Assembly (NCBI RefSeq): GCF_022846615.1
Contig: NZ_AP025637.1
Location: 372,001 to 436,000 of the forward strand
Reading direction: 5' to 3'
From: Roseomonas fluvialis
Lineage (GTDB): Bacteria > Pseudomonadota > Alphaproteobacteria > Acetobacterales > Acetobacteraceae
DNA: 64,000 bases
Part shown: one piece after another, positions 7,611 through 17,176 of the stretch
Numbering within the stretch: position 1 is the stretch's first letter
Layout of the letters: the number at the start of each line of letters is the position of its first letter
The notes under the pieces: model-generated
What the model was told of the DNA's origin: nothing
The model's database searches: none
What the model saw: only the letters and a program-made list of their open reading frames with translations
Position numbers and translations under genes: made by a program

Positions 7611-9734
7611 TCAGGGCCGCTGGACCGGCCCGATCAGGGGCGTGCGCACCGGCGCGGCCATGCCGTAGAACACGGTCATGCCCTGGCCGCCGCAGCGCGT
7701 TGAATCGCGCTCCGGCCCGCTGCCGTAGCAGGCGGTCGGATCCTGCCAGTTGTTCGACGCCCACAGATTGCCGGCAGGGTCGATCGACACGTCCACCAGC
7801 ATCTGCATGCCGCCGCCGACATAGCCGCCGGCAGGTGAGATCGCGTCACCGGTGCGTGCACCGGGCGGGCAGGTCTCGGTGCGCACGCCGCAGATCTGCG
7901 TGATGCCGCCGCCAGGCGCGAAGTTCGACACCCAGGCATTGTCGTTGCCATCGATCGACACCGCCCAGGCGCCCCAGATGCTGCGCGTCGGGTTGTACGG
8001 CGACCCCGGCAAGGGAGTTCCGTCGGGCCGCAGCACCGACACGCTGCCCATGCCCGGATTGTCGAGCAGCTGGCGCAGCACGACCTGGTCGATGGTCGAC
8101 AGCGATGCACCTGTCTCCTTCAGGTAGAGCAGATGCAGCCGAGTCTCGATCGACAGGCCAGCGCCCAGCGTGTTGGTGACCCACACATTGCCGCGACTGT
8201 CCACCGCCATGCCCTTGCCGCTGTGGCCGCCGGCGGGGAATACCTCGACGCGACTGGGGTCGCTCGCAGGGAAGCGCGTGACCGTGTCGCCGATGGCGTT
8301 GCTGATCCAGATTCGGTCCTGCTGGTCGATCACCAGGTGGAAGGGACCGTTCAGCCTGCAGGGGCTTTCGCGGTTCGGCCGGCTATCGGTGGCTTCGCAG
8401 AAGAAGCGCGCCCGCCCCGGATCGCCCTGCGGCATGAACACCACGCGGTCATTGGTGAAGTCGAGCGCCCAGACATCACCGCCCGGCGTGACCATCACGC
8501 CCTGCATGAAGCCGAGCCGCCCACCCATATCGTAGCCCTGCGGCGGTGAGATGGGCCGCCCGTTGCGATCGAACAGCGACATTGTCCGGCCGCTGGTGCT
8601 GTTGATCCAGACGCGCCCGTTGCGGTCGATCGCGGTGCCGAAGCCCGGACCCTGCAGCCCGCCGCCAACAAAGCCCGTGGTGGGCGGCGATGTCGCGCGC
8701 CCGTTGGGTGCGAAGCGCGACAGGTTGCCGTTCCACAGCGCATCGCCGCCCTGCGAGCCGACGATGAAGTTCGCACCGCTCCAGGCATTGCCCTCGGCGT
8801 CGAAGGCCACGCGCGCGCCACCGATATAGCCGCCGCCGGCGAAGCGGAGCGGCATCACCCAGGCACTCGGCGCGCGGCTCAGATACGGCAGGAAGGGCGT
8901 GGCGCGCAGGCCGCGACTCGCCGGGGGCACCGGGTAGAAATCGTTCAGCAGGGCAAAGACACGCGCGGGCTCGTGGCCCGGGTTGCGCGCGATCGCCTGC
9001 GCCGCGGCCAGGGTATCGGCCGGTGCCGCGCCCGCCGGCGGCGTGGCGGCGGCGAAGAAGCTGCTGCAGGCGTCCACCTTCACGCGCGTCGCGCAGCCCG
9101 CCATCACATTCGCCAGCGTCGCGAAATTCGCCATGGTCGGCGTCTGCGAACTGTTCAACGGATCCTGGATGGTCGCGCCCCATCCCCCGGTCCGGAGGTC
9201 GACGAAGTTGGGCACGTTGCCGGCGGCGATGCGTAGGCCCAGCGCGTGGCCGCGGATGGCTGTGCCCTCGATGAACTGCGCATGCGTCCAGACCGAGGCG
9301 ATGGTGGTGAATTCATTGACCACGACGCGCGCGGGAGGCGCCGCGCCCAGCACCGCCATCAGCCCGATCGCCGGGTTGGGCCGGCCCGTCCGGTTCGTGG
9401 CCGCCTCGCCACCCGAGGCGACCAGGTACAGGCTCGCGCCGGCCGGCACGCGCTGTACCGCGACGACGAAGCGCCCATCGGCGGTGCTGCGAACTTCCGC
9501 CAGCCGCGTCGGCGACTGTGCGCCGGCGGCCCAGAGCGTCACGCTCGCGCCGCCCACGGCGCTGCCGCTGGCCTGCACCTGGCCTTCGATCCGCGTGGCG
9601 GCCGCCGCGACGCCGGCCGAGGCTATGAGCGTCGTCGCGGCCAAGGCCGCGATCCGCAGCGCCGTGGTCGTCCCGGCGCGTTGATCCGCGCAGATCCCAA
9701 GGCGGGCGAGCACCCGCCGCATCCCGTTCCGCAT
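7611..9734 (-). CDS. Exported NHL/Vgb-type beta-propeller protein
   Basis: This 707-residue protein has an N-terminal signal region (ALRIAALAATTLIASAGVAA), a short carboxypeptidase-regulatory-like beta-sandwich (about 45-110, IEGQVQASGSAVGGASVTLW) and a C-terminal propeller (about 300-690). The propeller carries repeated blades of the type AIDRNGRVWINS, VIDQQDRIWISN, AVDSRGNVWVTN, SIDGNDNAWVSN and SIDPAGNLWASN. These resemble NHL and streptogramin-lyase (Vgb) blades. No lyase catalytic residues could be assigned, so a structural or binding role is as likely as an enzymatic one. It lies between the DUF1254 and porin-like genes on the same strand. Confidence 0.72.
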   Translation of the reverse strand: MRNGMRRVLARLGICADQRAGTTTALRIAALAATTLIASAGVAAAATRIEGQVQASGSAVGGASVTLWAAGAQSPTRLAEVRSTADGRFVVAVQRVPAGASLYLVASGGEAATNRTGRPNPAIGLMAVLGAAPPARVVVNEFTTIASVWTHAQFIEGTAIRGHALGLRIAAGNVPNFVDLRTGGWGATIQDPLNSSQTPTMANFATLANVMAGCATRVKVDACSSFFAAATPPAGAAPADTLAAAQAIARNPGHEPARVFALLNDFYPVPPASRGLRATPFLPYLSRAPSAWVMPLRFAGGGYIGGARVAFDAEGNAWSGANFIVGSQGGDALWNGNLSRFAPNGRATSPPTTGFVGGGLQGPGFGTAIDRNGRVWINSTSGRTMSLFDRNGRPISPPQGYDMGGRLGFMQGVMVTPGGDVWALDFTNDRVVFMPQGDPGRARFFCEATDSRPNRESPCRLNGPFHLVIDQQDRIWISNAIGDTVTRFPASDPSRVEVFPAGGHSGKGMAVDSRGNVWVTNTLGAGLSIETRLHLLYLKETGASLSTIDQVVLRQLLDNPGMGSVSVLRPDGTPLPGSPYNPTRSIWGAWAVSIDGNDNAWVSNFAPGGGITQICGVRTETCPPGARTGDAISPAGGYVGGGMQMLVDVSIDPAGNLWASNNWQDPTACYGSGPERDSTRCGGQGMTVFYGMAAPVRTPLIGPVQRP

Positions 9735-9821
9735 CCTGTTCCATCCCCCGTGTTGTGCTGCACCGGTGCGCTCGGTCGCCGGCGGCGGGCCGTGCCACGC
9801 CGGCGAGCGCGGGCTCTTTCG

Positions 9822-11360
9822 CTAGCCGACGGGCACCACCGGCGGCGGCCCCTGGAAGGTGTCCAGGTTCTGCAACCCCGCTGCCACGGCCGGGACCGGC
9901 GCGTAGTTGCGCAGGATCAGGTAGAACGGCCCGGCCGGCGCCGGCAGCCAGTTGGCCTGCTTGTCCGGCCCCGGGTTCTCGTGCTGCAGGTACAGCGTGA
10001 AGGACCCGTCGGCGTTCTTGGCCAGCGCGTTGTCACTGCCGAGCGCGTAGCGGTTGATCGCGTTCGGCACGCTGTAGCGCGTGGCCGCGTCGTATATCGT
10101 GACGGACCAGAAGCCCGGCGCGACCGGTTGCGCGAACTCCATCGCACCGCGGAAGGTCATCGCGTATTTCCGCGCACCGGTCAGCGGCTCGTTGTTGGCG
10201 TCGAGCGGCCCGGGATAGTAGATGGCCTGGATCGGCGTGTTCGCCGTCAGGCCGAAGATCGCGACGACACAGCGGGACATGTAGTCGGCGCCCGCATCGC
10301 CGGTGTTCGCCGGCGGTATGATCCAGCCATTCTTCAGCCGGCCGACCAGCGGCATCGACTGCACGACCATGGGGCCGATCTCCGCGGTGATCCTGCGCAT
10401 CTGCGCCAGGTAGATCGGGTTGACGCCGGCCGCGCTCCAGGGCTTACCGAACTCGATGCCGAGATACCTGAACTGCGGCAGGACGGCGTCGATCTCCTTC
10501 TGCGGCGGTGGGTTCTCGTTCATCGCTGCGGCGAAGATCGACCAGAACTGCATGGGATCGGTGAAGTCCATCATGCTGCTGGCCACGCCAGGTGCCATGA
10601 CGGGCGTCTCGTAGTTGTAGGCGGGACGCGCCGGTGCGGGGCGTCCGGAATACTGTGCCAGGCCTTCCAGCTTGATCGCCCGCAGCACCGCCTGCGCGGC
10701 CGGCAGGTCGGCCTCGTTCTTCACGTGTACGCGCGGCTGGAACTCGATCCAGCGCGTCGGGCAATCGACCCGCGTCACGCCGGCCGGCAGCGTGCCGGTC
10801 CAGCCGGGCCCGACGAAGGCGAACTTGCCGCCGCGATAGCCTGACGGGCCACCTGCCGGATAGGCGAAGGCCCGCGTCCACATGTCGCAGACCTCGATCA
10901 TGTAGTAGCGGCCGCCCGAGTCCGGGGCGGTGAGGATGTAGGGTTCCTGGCCGAGATCCGCGAAGCCGAAGCCATAGATGACGTTCACGTTCGGCGAGAC
11001 ATAGCCGGACTGCGCCGCAAGCGTGGGCGTCGCGATGTCCTCGAACCGCCAGATGCTGCCCGGCGGCGCCTTCGCGTCCGGACCGAAGGCAACCGTTGCA
11101 CGCAGATTGTACATCGCAACCAGCGGCGCCGCGTAGGTCGCCGCCTGCAGCACCAGCGATCCGCCCCAGCCTTCCATCGCCGAGATCGCTTCGCGCGCGC
11201 GGGCCCGTGCTTCAGAACTGCCGGGACGCCAGGCCTCGGCCGGTGCGGTCCGCTGCGCCTGGGCCTCGGAGATCAGTGCACTCGCGAGAATGAGTCCGCC
11301 GCCGCCGGCGAAGACGTTCCTGCGATTGAGCGCCACGTGCTCGCTGTCCGGGTTGGTCAT
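9822..11360 (-). CDS. DUF1254/DUF1214 family exported protein
   Basis: This 512-residue protein starts with a twin-arginine-like signal (LNRRNVFAGGGGLILASALI, then AQA). It carries the DUF1254 domain (about 60-200, with GPDAKAPPGSIWRFEDI and YYMIEVCDMWTRAFAYPAGG) and a C-terminal DUF1214 domain (about 390-500, with FWSVTIYDAATRYSVPNAI, NRYALGSDN, LYLQHENPG and ANWLPAP). The role of the family is unknown; members are exported and often lie beside AraC regulators and transporters. The ATG at 11360 is chosen because it gives the signal peptide; the longer frame adds non-protein-like sequence. An AraC gene precedes it on the same strand. Confidence 0.85.
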   Translation of the reverse strand: MTNPDSEHVALNRRNVFAGGGGLILASALISEAQAQRTAPAEAWRPGSSEARARAREAISAMEGWGGSLVLQAATYAAPLVAMYNLRATVAFGPDAKAPPGSIWRFEDIATPTLAAQSGYVSPNVNVIYGFGFADLGQEPYILTAPDSGGRYYMIEVCDMWTRAFAYPAGGPSGYRGGKFAFVGPGWTGTLPAGVTRVDCPTRWIEFQPRVHVKNEADLPAAQAVLRAIKLEGLAQYSGRPAPARPAYNYETPVMAPGVASSMMDFTDPMQFWSIFAAAMNENPPPQKEIDAVLPQFRYLGIEFGKPWSAAGVNPIYLAQMRRITAEIGPMVVQSMPLVGRLKNGWIIPPANTGDAGADYMSRCVVAIFGLTANTPIQAIYYPGPLDANNEPLTGARKYAMTFRGAMEFAQPVAPGFWSVTIYDAATRYSVPNAINRYALGSDNALAKNADGSFTLYLQHENPGPDKQANWLPAPAGPFYLILRNYAPVPAVAAGLQNLDTFQGPPPVVPVG

Positions 11361-11509
11361 GGATGCTCCTGTGCGGTCACCCGCGATGGTGTCGAATGTC
11401 GAGCAGCGGCTGGCGCGCGGCTGCGGCATACGCCGCCGCGAAGGCGCCGCGTGCGACGCACCACCCAGGCTCGACAGCGCCGAGTTTTCGGTGCCAGCCC
11501 GATGGGCGG

Positions 11510-12562
11510 CTATGCAGTTTGCGCAAAAACGGTGGGGGCAGCGCTCGTTCCGTATGCAGCGCGACGCAGCGTCTCGGATGGGCGTTCGCCGAAGGCATGC
11601 CGGTAGGCAACGGCGAAGCGGCCCAGTTCCCAGAAGCCGCAGCCCAACGCGATATCCGTGACGGTCTGATGGAGTGGATCCCCGGCAATGAGCGCCCGGC
11701 GCGCCATCCAGAGCCGCCGCGACCGGAGATAGGTCTGCATCGAGCAGCCGAAGCGTTCCTGGAACAGCATGTCGAGCGTGCGGGCCGAGCTGCCGGCGGC
11801 ACGGCACAGATCCGTCCTGCTGACCGGCACCGTGGCATTGGCCTCGATGAAGTCATCCGCGCGCCGCATGATCGTGTGTCCACGCCGCTGGGCAGCACTG
11901 TCGGACACGGCCGTTCCATCGCCGAGCATCGCGAGCACGGCCTCGCTCAACTGCACATCGAGCGCGGCGGCCGCGGTGGGATGCGCGAGCACGTCCGGCG
12001 CCTCCCGCGCGATGCGCAGCGCATCGCTCTGCAGCGCGGAGAGCCTGGTGAAGGCGTCGACGGCGGGATGCAGGACAACGGCGTCGCGCAGGAGCGCATC
12101 CAGGTCCCGCCCCAGGACAAGCGCCGCGCGGGCCGCCAGCTCCGTGGCCGACATGGAGATGCTGCGCCATCGCGTCAGCCCGCTCGAGTAGTGGATGACC
12201 GGCCGCCCACGCTGGTTGACCGTCACGGTCTGGGGCACTTCTTCCCGCCCGTCGACGACCTCGGTCGGTTCGTCCGCACGCTTCAGTCGGAAGTAGATCC
12301 GGTCGGGCGCGTAGCAGGCGCGCACGATGCGCCTGAGGTTCTCCTCGCCGGCCGACATGTGGATCTGCGGAAGCCGGACCAGCGTCAAGCAGCTGCGGAA
12401 CTTTCCCCCTTCGCGGAAGATCGGCCGAACCTGCGCATTCTGGATAGACGCCGCGTGGAGCTCCGGGTCATCGAAGACGAGGTGACGGGAGCGGGCTTGC
12501 GTGTCGCAGGCGGTCGAAGCCGCGTTCGCCGGGCGAACGAGATCCTGCGTTGCGAAAGGCAT
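11510..12562 (-). CDS. AraC-family transcriptional regulator
   Basis: This 350-residue AraC-type regulator has an N-terminal sensor half without a clear named domain and a C-terminal double helix-turn-helix (about 235-340). The second helix region reads ALGCGFWELGRFAVAYRHAF, then GERPSETLRR, a common AraC ending. ATG 12562 (MPFATQDLV) is the best start; upstream sequence in the frame is not protein-like. It lies 149 bp upstream of the DUF1254 gene in the same orientation and probably activates it. The effector is unknown. The C-terminal part resembles the second AraC protein at 20853-21821. Confidence 0.82.
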   Translation of the reverse strand: MPFATQDLVRPANAASTACDTQARSRHLVFDDPELHAASIQNAQVRPIFREGGKFRSCLTLVRLPQIHMSAGEENLRRIVRACYAPDRIYFRLKRADEPTEVVDGREEVPQTVTVNQRGRPVIHYSSGLTRWRSISMSATELAARAALVLGRDLDALLRDAVVLHPAVDAFTRLSALQSDALRIAREAPDVLAHPTAAAALDVQLSEAVLAMLGDGTAVSDSAAQRRGHTIMRRADDFIEANATVPVSRTDLCRAAGSSARTLDMLFQERFGCSMQTYLRSRRLWMARRALIAGDPLHQTVTDIALGCGFWELGRFAVAYRHAFGERPSETLRRAAYGTSAAPTVFAQTA

Positions 12563-12868
12563 CGACGCGGCTCCACTGTCAGCCAACGGGATTTGAAGGT
12601 CGTGGATAAGGACCCGACGACAACGATGATTGGGGCCGGCTCGTCGGCATTCGCATTGACCTGCGTCAAGAATGCCAGGGTTCCGCCAGGGATCCTGCCG
12701 CTTTCTTGCATCGAGTTCGCTGCAAGCCTCGCGCAGGGCGGTGAAACTGCCTTTTTCAGAGGCGGTACACCCTGCTCGGCAGGCAGGCGCTCCGGTTGGG
12801 CCACGGTCGCCACGAGCAACCATGCGCGCCGCGCCGACTGAACGCCCTCCGATATGGCGTCCGCGACG
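12563..12868. other. Non-coding gap upstream of the AraC gene
   Basis: I see no gene, repeat or clear promoter in this 306-bp stretch. It separates the AraC regulator from the decayed AraC copy and presumably carries the promoter of the former. Confidence 0.4.
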
Positions 12869-13475
12869 CTATACCGTTTGCGTTCTGTCTTGCGTCCGCC
12901 GCCATTCTCGTGCCGGCAGCCCCGCCGAGCGCCTGAAGGTGCGCACGAAGCCCGGCGGCGTGGCGTAGCCCAGGGCCGTTCCGATCTCCGTGACCGCCAT
13001 CCGTGTCGTGCCCAGCAGTTGGCACGCCATCTCGTGGCGCGCCTGATCGAGTACGCGACGGAAGCTCGTGCCCTCCCCCTGCAGCCGCCTATTCAACGTG
13101 CGCGTGCCGATGCCGAGTTCGGTCGCGATCAGTTCCAGTGTTGGCTAGACCATCGTTACGTGCGCTGTCAGCAGGCGCCGGGTCTGCTCCGCCATGCTGG
13201 GCTGGCTCCGCGCCCAGTAGCCCGCGACCTGATTCTGCTGGATCTCTTCGGCAGCACAGGATCGGCGGTCCATACCGGCGCGGCCAAAGTCTCCGCGGAG
13301 CGCACCAGCGCGGTCTGCTCGGCATCGAAGACGCAGGGGATGCCGAAGGCCCGGCGGAAGCCGGCATAGACCGGCGCTGCATGGCCGAGACGCACTTCTT
13401 CGGGCGTGCTGCCGCAGAGGTCGCGCAGCGCACGCCCGTCGCGCCGTCCACGATGGCCAGCACGCTGCGCAGCGG
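12869..13475 (-). pseudogene. Decayed AraC-family regulator (frameshifts plus nonsense codon)
   Basis: Minus-strand sequence reads as an AraC regulator only if frames are switched. The C-terminal DNA-binding half is intact (ELIATELGIGTRTLNRRLQG, then GTALGYATPPGFVRTFRRSAG, ending at 12869). An in-frame TAG at 13145-13147 sits just before it. Upstream, AAEEIQQNQVAGYWARSQP continues in that frame. The sensor-domain part VRLGHAAPVYAGFRRAFGIP to WTADPVL is in a second frame (shift near 13260), and LPLRSVLAIVDGATG is in a third. This implies at least two frameshifts and one nonsense mutation in a gene of the arabinose-binding-like sensor subgroup. A sequencing error could explain one lesion, not three. 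Confidence 0.7.
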
Positions 13476-13706
13476 CAGCGCCGGCTGCGTGCTGGCAATC
13501 GCCTCTCCGCCGATCTGCGCCGCTGTGTGCTGCTGCTGGAAGCAGGCGGGGAGGCACGCCACACCTACCTCATGTTCCGGCGGGATTTCGCAAGCGGCCT
13601 GTGCGTGGTGGTGCAGGGCACCTCGAACACGACGCTCGACCCCGCCTCTGGCAATGGCCCCGGCAAGGCGACAGCCACCATCAGGTTACGGCCAGCGTCA
13701 TCCTGA
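13472..13706 (+). pseudogene. GMC oxidoreductase N-terminal remnant fused to unrecognised tail
   Basis: On the plus strand, GSAGCVLA (about 13471-13494) followed, after one missing base, by NRLSADLRRCVLLLEAGGEA (to about 13550) matches the FAD-binding N-terminus of GMC oxidoreductases such as choline dehydrogenase (typical form GAGSAGCVLANRLS). The dinucleotide-binding start of the domain is absent, exactly where the decayed AraC gene on the other strand begins, so this is a rearrangement junction. The frame then continues as HTYLMFRRDFASGLCVVVQG to a stop at about 13706, which is not GMC sequence and which I do not recognise. Confidence 0.55.
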
Positions 13707-13827
13707 CTCGGCCCGGACAAGCGTCGCCGACGGTCGCCCTGCACTCCACGCCCGCCGGCCGGATCGGGTGCTTCCGTGCAGAGCTGGCGGGCCTTATCGC
13801 CGCAGGATGCAAGGACGATGCGCCAGC

Positions 13828-16173
13828 TCAACGCTGGAGGCGCCGTTCGATCTCAGCCACGAGCGCCGCAGCGTCGCGATCGTTGGGATCCATCGCGAGC
13901 GCGGCCCTTGCGTGCCGCTGCGCTTCCACGACCCTGCCGCGGTCACGCTCGAAGGTGGCAGCGGCGATCAGGCTCGCGCGATGGCGCGGATGCCGCGATA
14001 GCACGGCAAGCGCATCATCCACGCGGCCCTGGCGATGCAGCGCGAGCGCATGGGTATATGCGTAGCGCGGCTGATCCGGCGCCAACCGTGCCGTCGCGTC
14101 GAGCATCGTGATCGCCTCGGCGATACGACCGCGCCGCACCTGCAGCAGCGCGAGCGCATAGAGGGGTTCGGGATCTGCCGTATGCGCCGCGACGGCACGA
14201 CGCAGTAGCGTCTCCGCCGCATCCGCCCGGCCGCGAGCCTCCTCGAAGGCGGCCTGGTTGACCAGTGCCGGCAGGAACGCGGGGTCGCGCGCAAGCGCCG
14301 CGCGAAACGCCGCCTCGGCGCCCGCCTGGTCACCGCGCTGCAGGAGCAGCCCGGCGATGTTCACATGGGCCTCGGGCCGTTCCGCCGCGACACGCTCGCT
14401 CGCGAGCAGTTCCTCCCAGGCGCGGGCGAAGGCGGGGCGCGCTGCCTCGGGCATGGTGCCGAGCGGTACCGGCGCCAAGGCGCGCGCCGCCTCGATGCGC
14501 ACCAGGCGCACCTCATCGGCGAGCAGGCGCGTCGCGTGAACCCTGTTCTGTGGCGGCAAGGCATCAAGCGCGCGTAACGCCGCCGCGCGCACCAGGGGTT
14601 CGGGGTCGAATAGCGCCCCGCCGACGGCTTCGCCCACCGGGCGGGTCGGCGGGCTGGGCAACAGGGACAGCGCCGTGGCGCGCAGGATGGCCGGGTATGC
14701 GCGGTCGAGCGCGAGGCGCGACAGCGCCTGGTCGGCGCCGCGCGCGCCGGTGCGCCCGGCCTGGATCGCCAGCGCCGGATGCGGGCCACCGCGCGGCACC
14801 CCATGCCAGGCGGCCAGTTGGGTCGCCGCCCAGTCTTGCGTCGCGCCGGCATGGCAGGACGTGCAGGTATCCGGCGCCCCGACTGCCGCCGCCACATCGG
14901 GCCTTGGGATGCTGAAGGCGTGGTCGCGACGGCGATCGACGCCCATGTAGGTCACCGCCGGCATGTGGCAGGACACGCATTGCGTACCCGGCGTGCCCGG
15001 CGTGTGGTGATGGTGCGCGGCGGTGTCGAAACGTGCGGGCAGGTGGCATTGCGCGCAGACGGCATTGCCCTCGGCGCGCAGCCGGCCGCTATGCGGGTCG
15101 TGGCAGTCGCTGCACGTGACGCCGGCGCGCTGCATGCGGCTTTGCGCGAAGGATCCCCATTCGAAGACCTCGCCCTGGATCTGGCCATCGGCATGGTATT
15201 CGCCCTGGCGCAGCAGCATCGGCGCGTGGGTGTCGAGGAAGCGCGCGCCGGGCAGCGGGTCGGCCACGATGGGCCGCGCGCGGGAATGGCATGGCGCGCA
15301 GGTCTCGACCTGCGCGGCGGCGGCCTGGCGCGGTGGCCCCTCCCAGCGGGCGATGCCGCGGGGGTCGTCGGCGGCGATGCGCCATGCACCGCCCGAGGCA
15401 TCGCGCAGCCGGACCGACAGGCCGCGATGCGCCACATCGGCGCGCGCGCCGGCCTGCGCCCAGGCGACATGCGCCGCCCCGGGCCCGTGGCACGATTCGC
15501 AGCCGACGCTGACCTCGGTCCAGGTGGTGTCGTAGCGGTCCGTCGTCGCGTCGTAGCCGCGCTCGAGCCCTGTCGAATGGCAGGACGCGCACATGAAGTT
15601 CCAGGTCTGGTCCCGCCCGGTCCAATGCAGCGGGTCGCCGGCGCGCAGCGGCGCCTCGGCCATCAGGTGATACCAGCGCTGGCCGCCATCCGCGCGCGGG
15701 CGGCTGTCCCAGGCCCAGGGCAGGGGCTGGCGCCGGCCATCGGGGAACTGCACCAGGTATTGCTGCAGCGGGTCGGCGCCGAAGGTCTCGCTCACCGGAA
15801 AATCCGCGATCGCGCCGCCCGGGCCGTCGGTGCGGATGACGAAGCGGTCGCCGTCGCGCAGGAAGGTGGCGCTGTGGCGGCCATCGGTCACGGTCTGGCC
15901 GGAGAAATCGCCGAGCACCGTGGACGGGGTCGCCGCGGCCATCGCGCGCGCGTGGTCGCTGTCACGCCAGGCAACGGTCTCGGGGGTGTGGCAACTGGCG
16001 CAGGTGCCTGATCCCACGAAGCCCGGCCGCGCGCGTTCCCCCGCCACCACAGGTGCGCCGCCAGCGAGCAGCAGGGCGCTCGCCAACGGAACAGCGATCG
16101 CGGCGGCAATGCCGAGGCACGCGAGCAGGAGGCGCGGCCAGCCCGCCGGTCGACGGCCGTCCTCAGGCAACAT
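13828..16173 (-). CDS. Octahaem cytochrome c with HEAT-like and TPR C-terminal region
   Basis: This 781-residue protein has an N-terminal membrane anchor or signal (WPRLLLACLGIAAAIAVPLA, about 12-37). Eight CXXCH haem-binding motifs follow: CASCH (58-62), CASCH (about 193), CESCH (225), CAPCH (290), CSDCH (351), CAQCH (372), CVSCH (398) and CTSCH (436). A HEAT-like alpha-helical stretch (about 470-560) and at least four TPR-type repeats (about 590-775) follow. It resembles the periplasmic multihaem cytochromes with C-terminal TPRs seen in many proteobacteria; electron transfer to or from an exported oxidoreductase is likely. No partner reductase is visible. It lies downstream of the sulfatase and beta-barrel genes on the same strand, 105 bp after the barrel gene. 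Confidence 0.88.
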   Translation of the reverse strand: MLPEDGRRPAGWPRLLLACLGIAAAIAVPLASALLLAGGAPVVAGERARPGFVGSGTCASCHTPETVAWRDSDHARAMAAATPSTVLGDFSGQTVTDGRHSATFLRDGDRFVIRTDGPGGAIADFPVSETFGADPLQQYLVQFPDGRRQPLPWAWDSRPRADGGQRWYHLMAEAPLRAGDPLHWTGRDQTWNFMCASCHSTGLERGYDATTDRYDTTWTEVSVGCESCHGPGAAHVAWAQAGARADVAHRGLSVRLRDASGGAWRIAADDPRGIARWEGPPRQAAAAQVETCAPCHSRARPIVADPLPGARFLDTHAPMLLRQGEYHADGQIQGEVFEWGSFAQSRMQRAGVTCSDCHDPHSGRLRAEGNAVCAQCHLPARFDTAAHHHHTPGTPGTQCVSCHMPAVTYMGVDRRRDHAFSIPRPDVAAAVGAPDTCTSCHAGATQDWAATQLAAWHGVPRGGPHPALAIQAGRTGARGADQALSRLALDRAYPAILRATALSLLPSPPTRPVGEAVGGALFDPEPLVRAAALRALDALPPQNRVHATRLLADEVRLVRIEAARALAPVPLGTMPEAARPAFARAWEELLASERVAAERPEAHVNIAGLLLQRGDQAGAEAAFRAALARDPAFLPALVNQAAFEEARGRADAAETLLRRAVAAHTADPEPLYALALLQVRRGRIAEAITMLDATARLAPDQPRYAYTHALALHRQGRVDDALAVLSRHPRHRASLIAAATFERDRGRVVEAQRHARAALAMDPNDRDAAALVAEIERRLQR

Positions 16174-16278
16174 GCGGGTGGCGTTCTGCCGTGGTCATGT
16201 TGCCATCAGACCACGCGCGCGCACGGCACGCCCAGCCCGCGCGGAGCGTGCCGCCGAAATCAGCCGAGCGCCCGGGCA

Positions 16279-17136
16279 CTAGAAGCTGAAATTCACCGCG
16301 AGGTAGGCGCCGCTCATGGTCATGTCCTGCACCACCGAACTACCGCCCTGGTCATAGGACATGTAGCGCCAGCCGATCTGCACGCCCGCCCAGCCGGACT
16401 GGTAGCCGATGCCGGCGAAGGTCTGCCAGGTGAAGTTCGAATCGCCCGCGCCGAGGTCGAGGTAGTAGGGCACGAAGAATCCGGACTCCGCGATGTTGAT
16501 GCGCCCACGCACGCCCACAATGCCGTTCCAGATGTTGTCGGTGCCGGACAGGCGCCCGGCGCCGCCGAAGGTCGGCCCGGCATTGCCGCGTGGCCCGACC
16601 AGCGTGACCGCGGCGTTGTAGTCGGTGGTGGAATCGATGCCGAGGTAGCGGAAGCCTGCCAGCACATCGACATTGCCCCAGGTGCCGGACGCGACCGTGT
16701 AGCCGCCGGCGAGCGTCCAGAGCGTTGTCTTGAGGGTCGAGTCGCCGCTGGCGTCCACGCGGCTGGAGATCGGGTCGCGCCCGACATCCAACAGGTTCAC
16801 GGATTGGACGCGGCTCGATCCCGCACTGGCGCTGACGTACATGATGTCGGTGACGAGCGAGAAGCGGTCGTAGCGGACCGTCCCGGCGAGTGCGAGGGCG
16901 CCATTCAGATTAGCGAAATAGTCGTCGGCATTCGCCTTGACGTCCGCGGTCCCGCCGAAATTGCTGGGCACGTTGTAGCGCAGGTTCGCGCTGACCGATG
17001 GCAGCCAGACATAGGGCGCGATCTCGAAGCTCCAGCCAGGCCGGAGTCCGGTGTCCTGCGCCGCGGCACCAGAGGAGGCGCCGATGGCGATCAGCGCGGC
17101 GGCTGCAGCAAGCTTCCGGGCGGAGAAATTCTTCAT
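16279..17136 (-). CDS. Outer-membrane beta-barrel protein
   Basis: This 285-residue exported protein has the signal peptide MKNFSARKLAAAAALIAIGA, cleaved near AAAQ. The mature part is a series of amphipathic strands (for example FEIAPYVWLPSVSANLRYN, GVQIGWRYMSYD) ending in NFSF, a terminal phenylalanine typical of Bam-assembled barrels. It looks like an OmpW/OmpA-barrel-type or porin-like protein, probably with 10-12 strands. The start at 17136 is set by the signal peptide and an AGAGAG ribosome-binding sequence. It lies between a secreted protein and the octahaem cytochrome. Substrate unknown. Confidence 0.78.
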   Translation of the reverse strand: MKNFSARKLAAAAALIAIGASSGAAAQDTGLRPGWSFEIAPYVWLPSVSANLRYNVPSNFGGTADVKANADDYFANLNGALALAGTVRYDRFSLVTDIMYVSASAGSSRVQSVNLLDVGRDPISSRVDASGDSTLKTTLWTLAGGYTVASGTWGNVDVLAGFRYLGIDSTTDYNAAVTLVGPRGNAGPTFGGAGRLSGTDNIWNGIVGVRGRINIAESGFFVPYYLDLGAGDSNFTWQTFAGIGYQSGWAGVQIGWRYMSYDQGGSSVVQDMTMSGAYLAVNFSF

Positions 17137-17176
17137 GTTCCGTCTCTCTTGTTCGGTCTTCAGCTGTTTTCGCAGG

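Noticed and set aside
9246..10844. A 532-codon plus-strand frame opposite the NHL and DUF1254 genes
   Set aside because: Antisense shadow of two exported-protein genes; no ribosome-binding site or domain.
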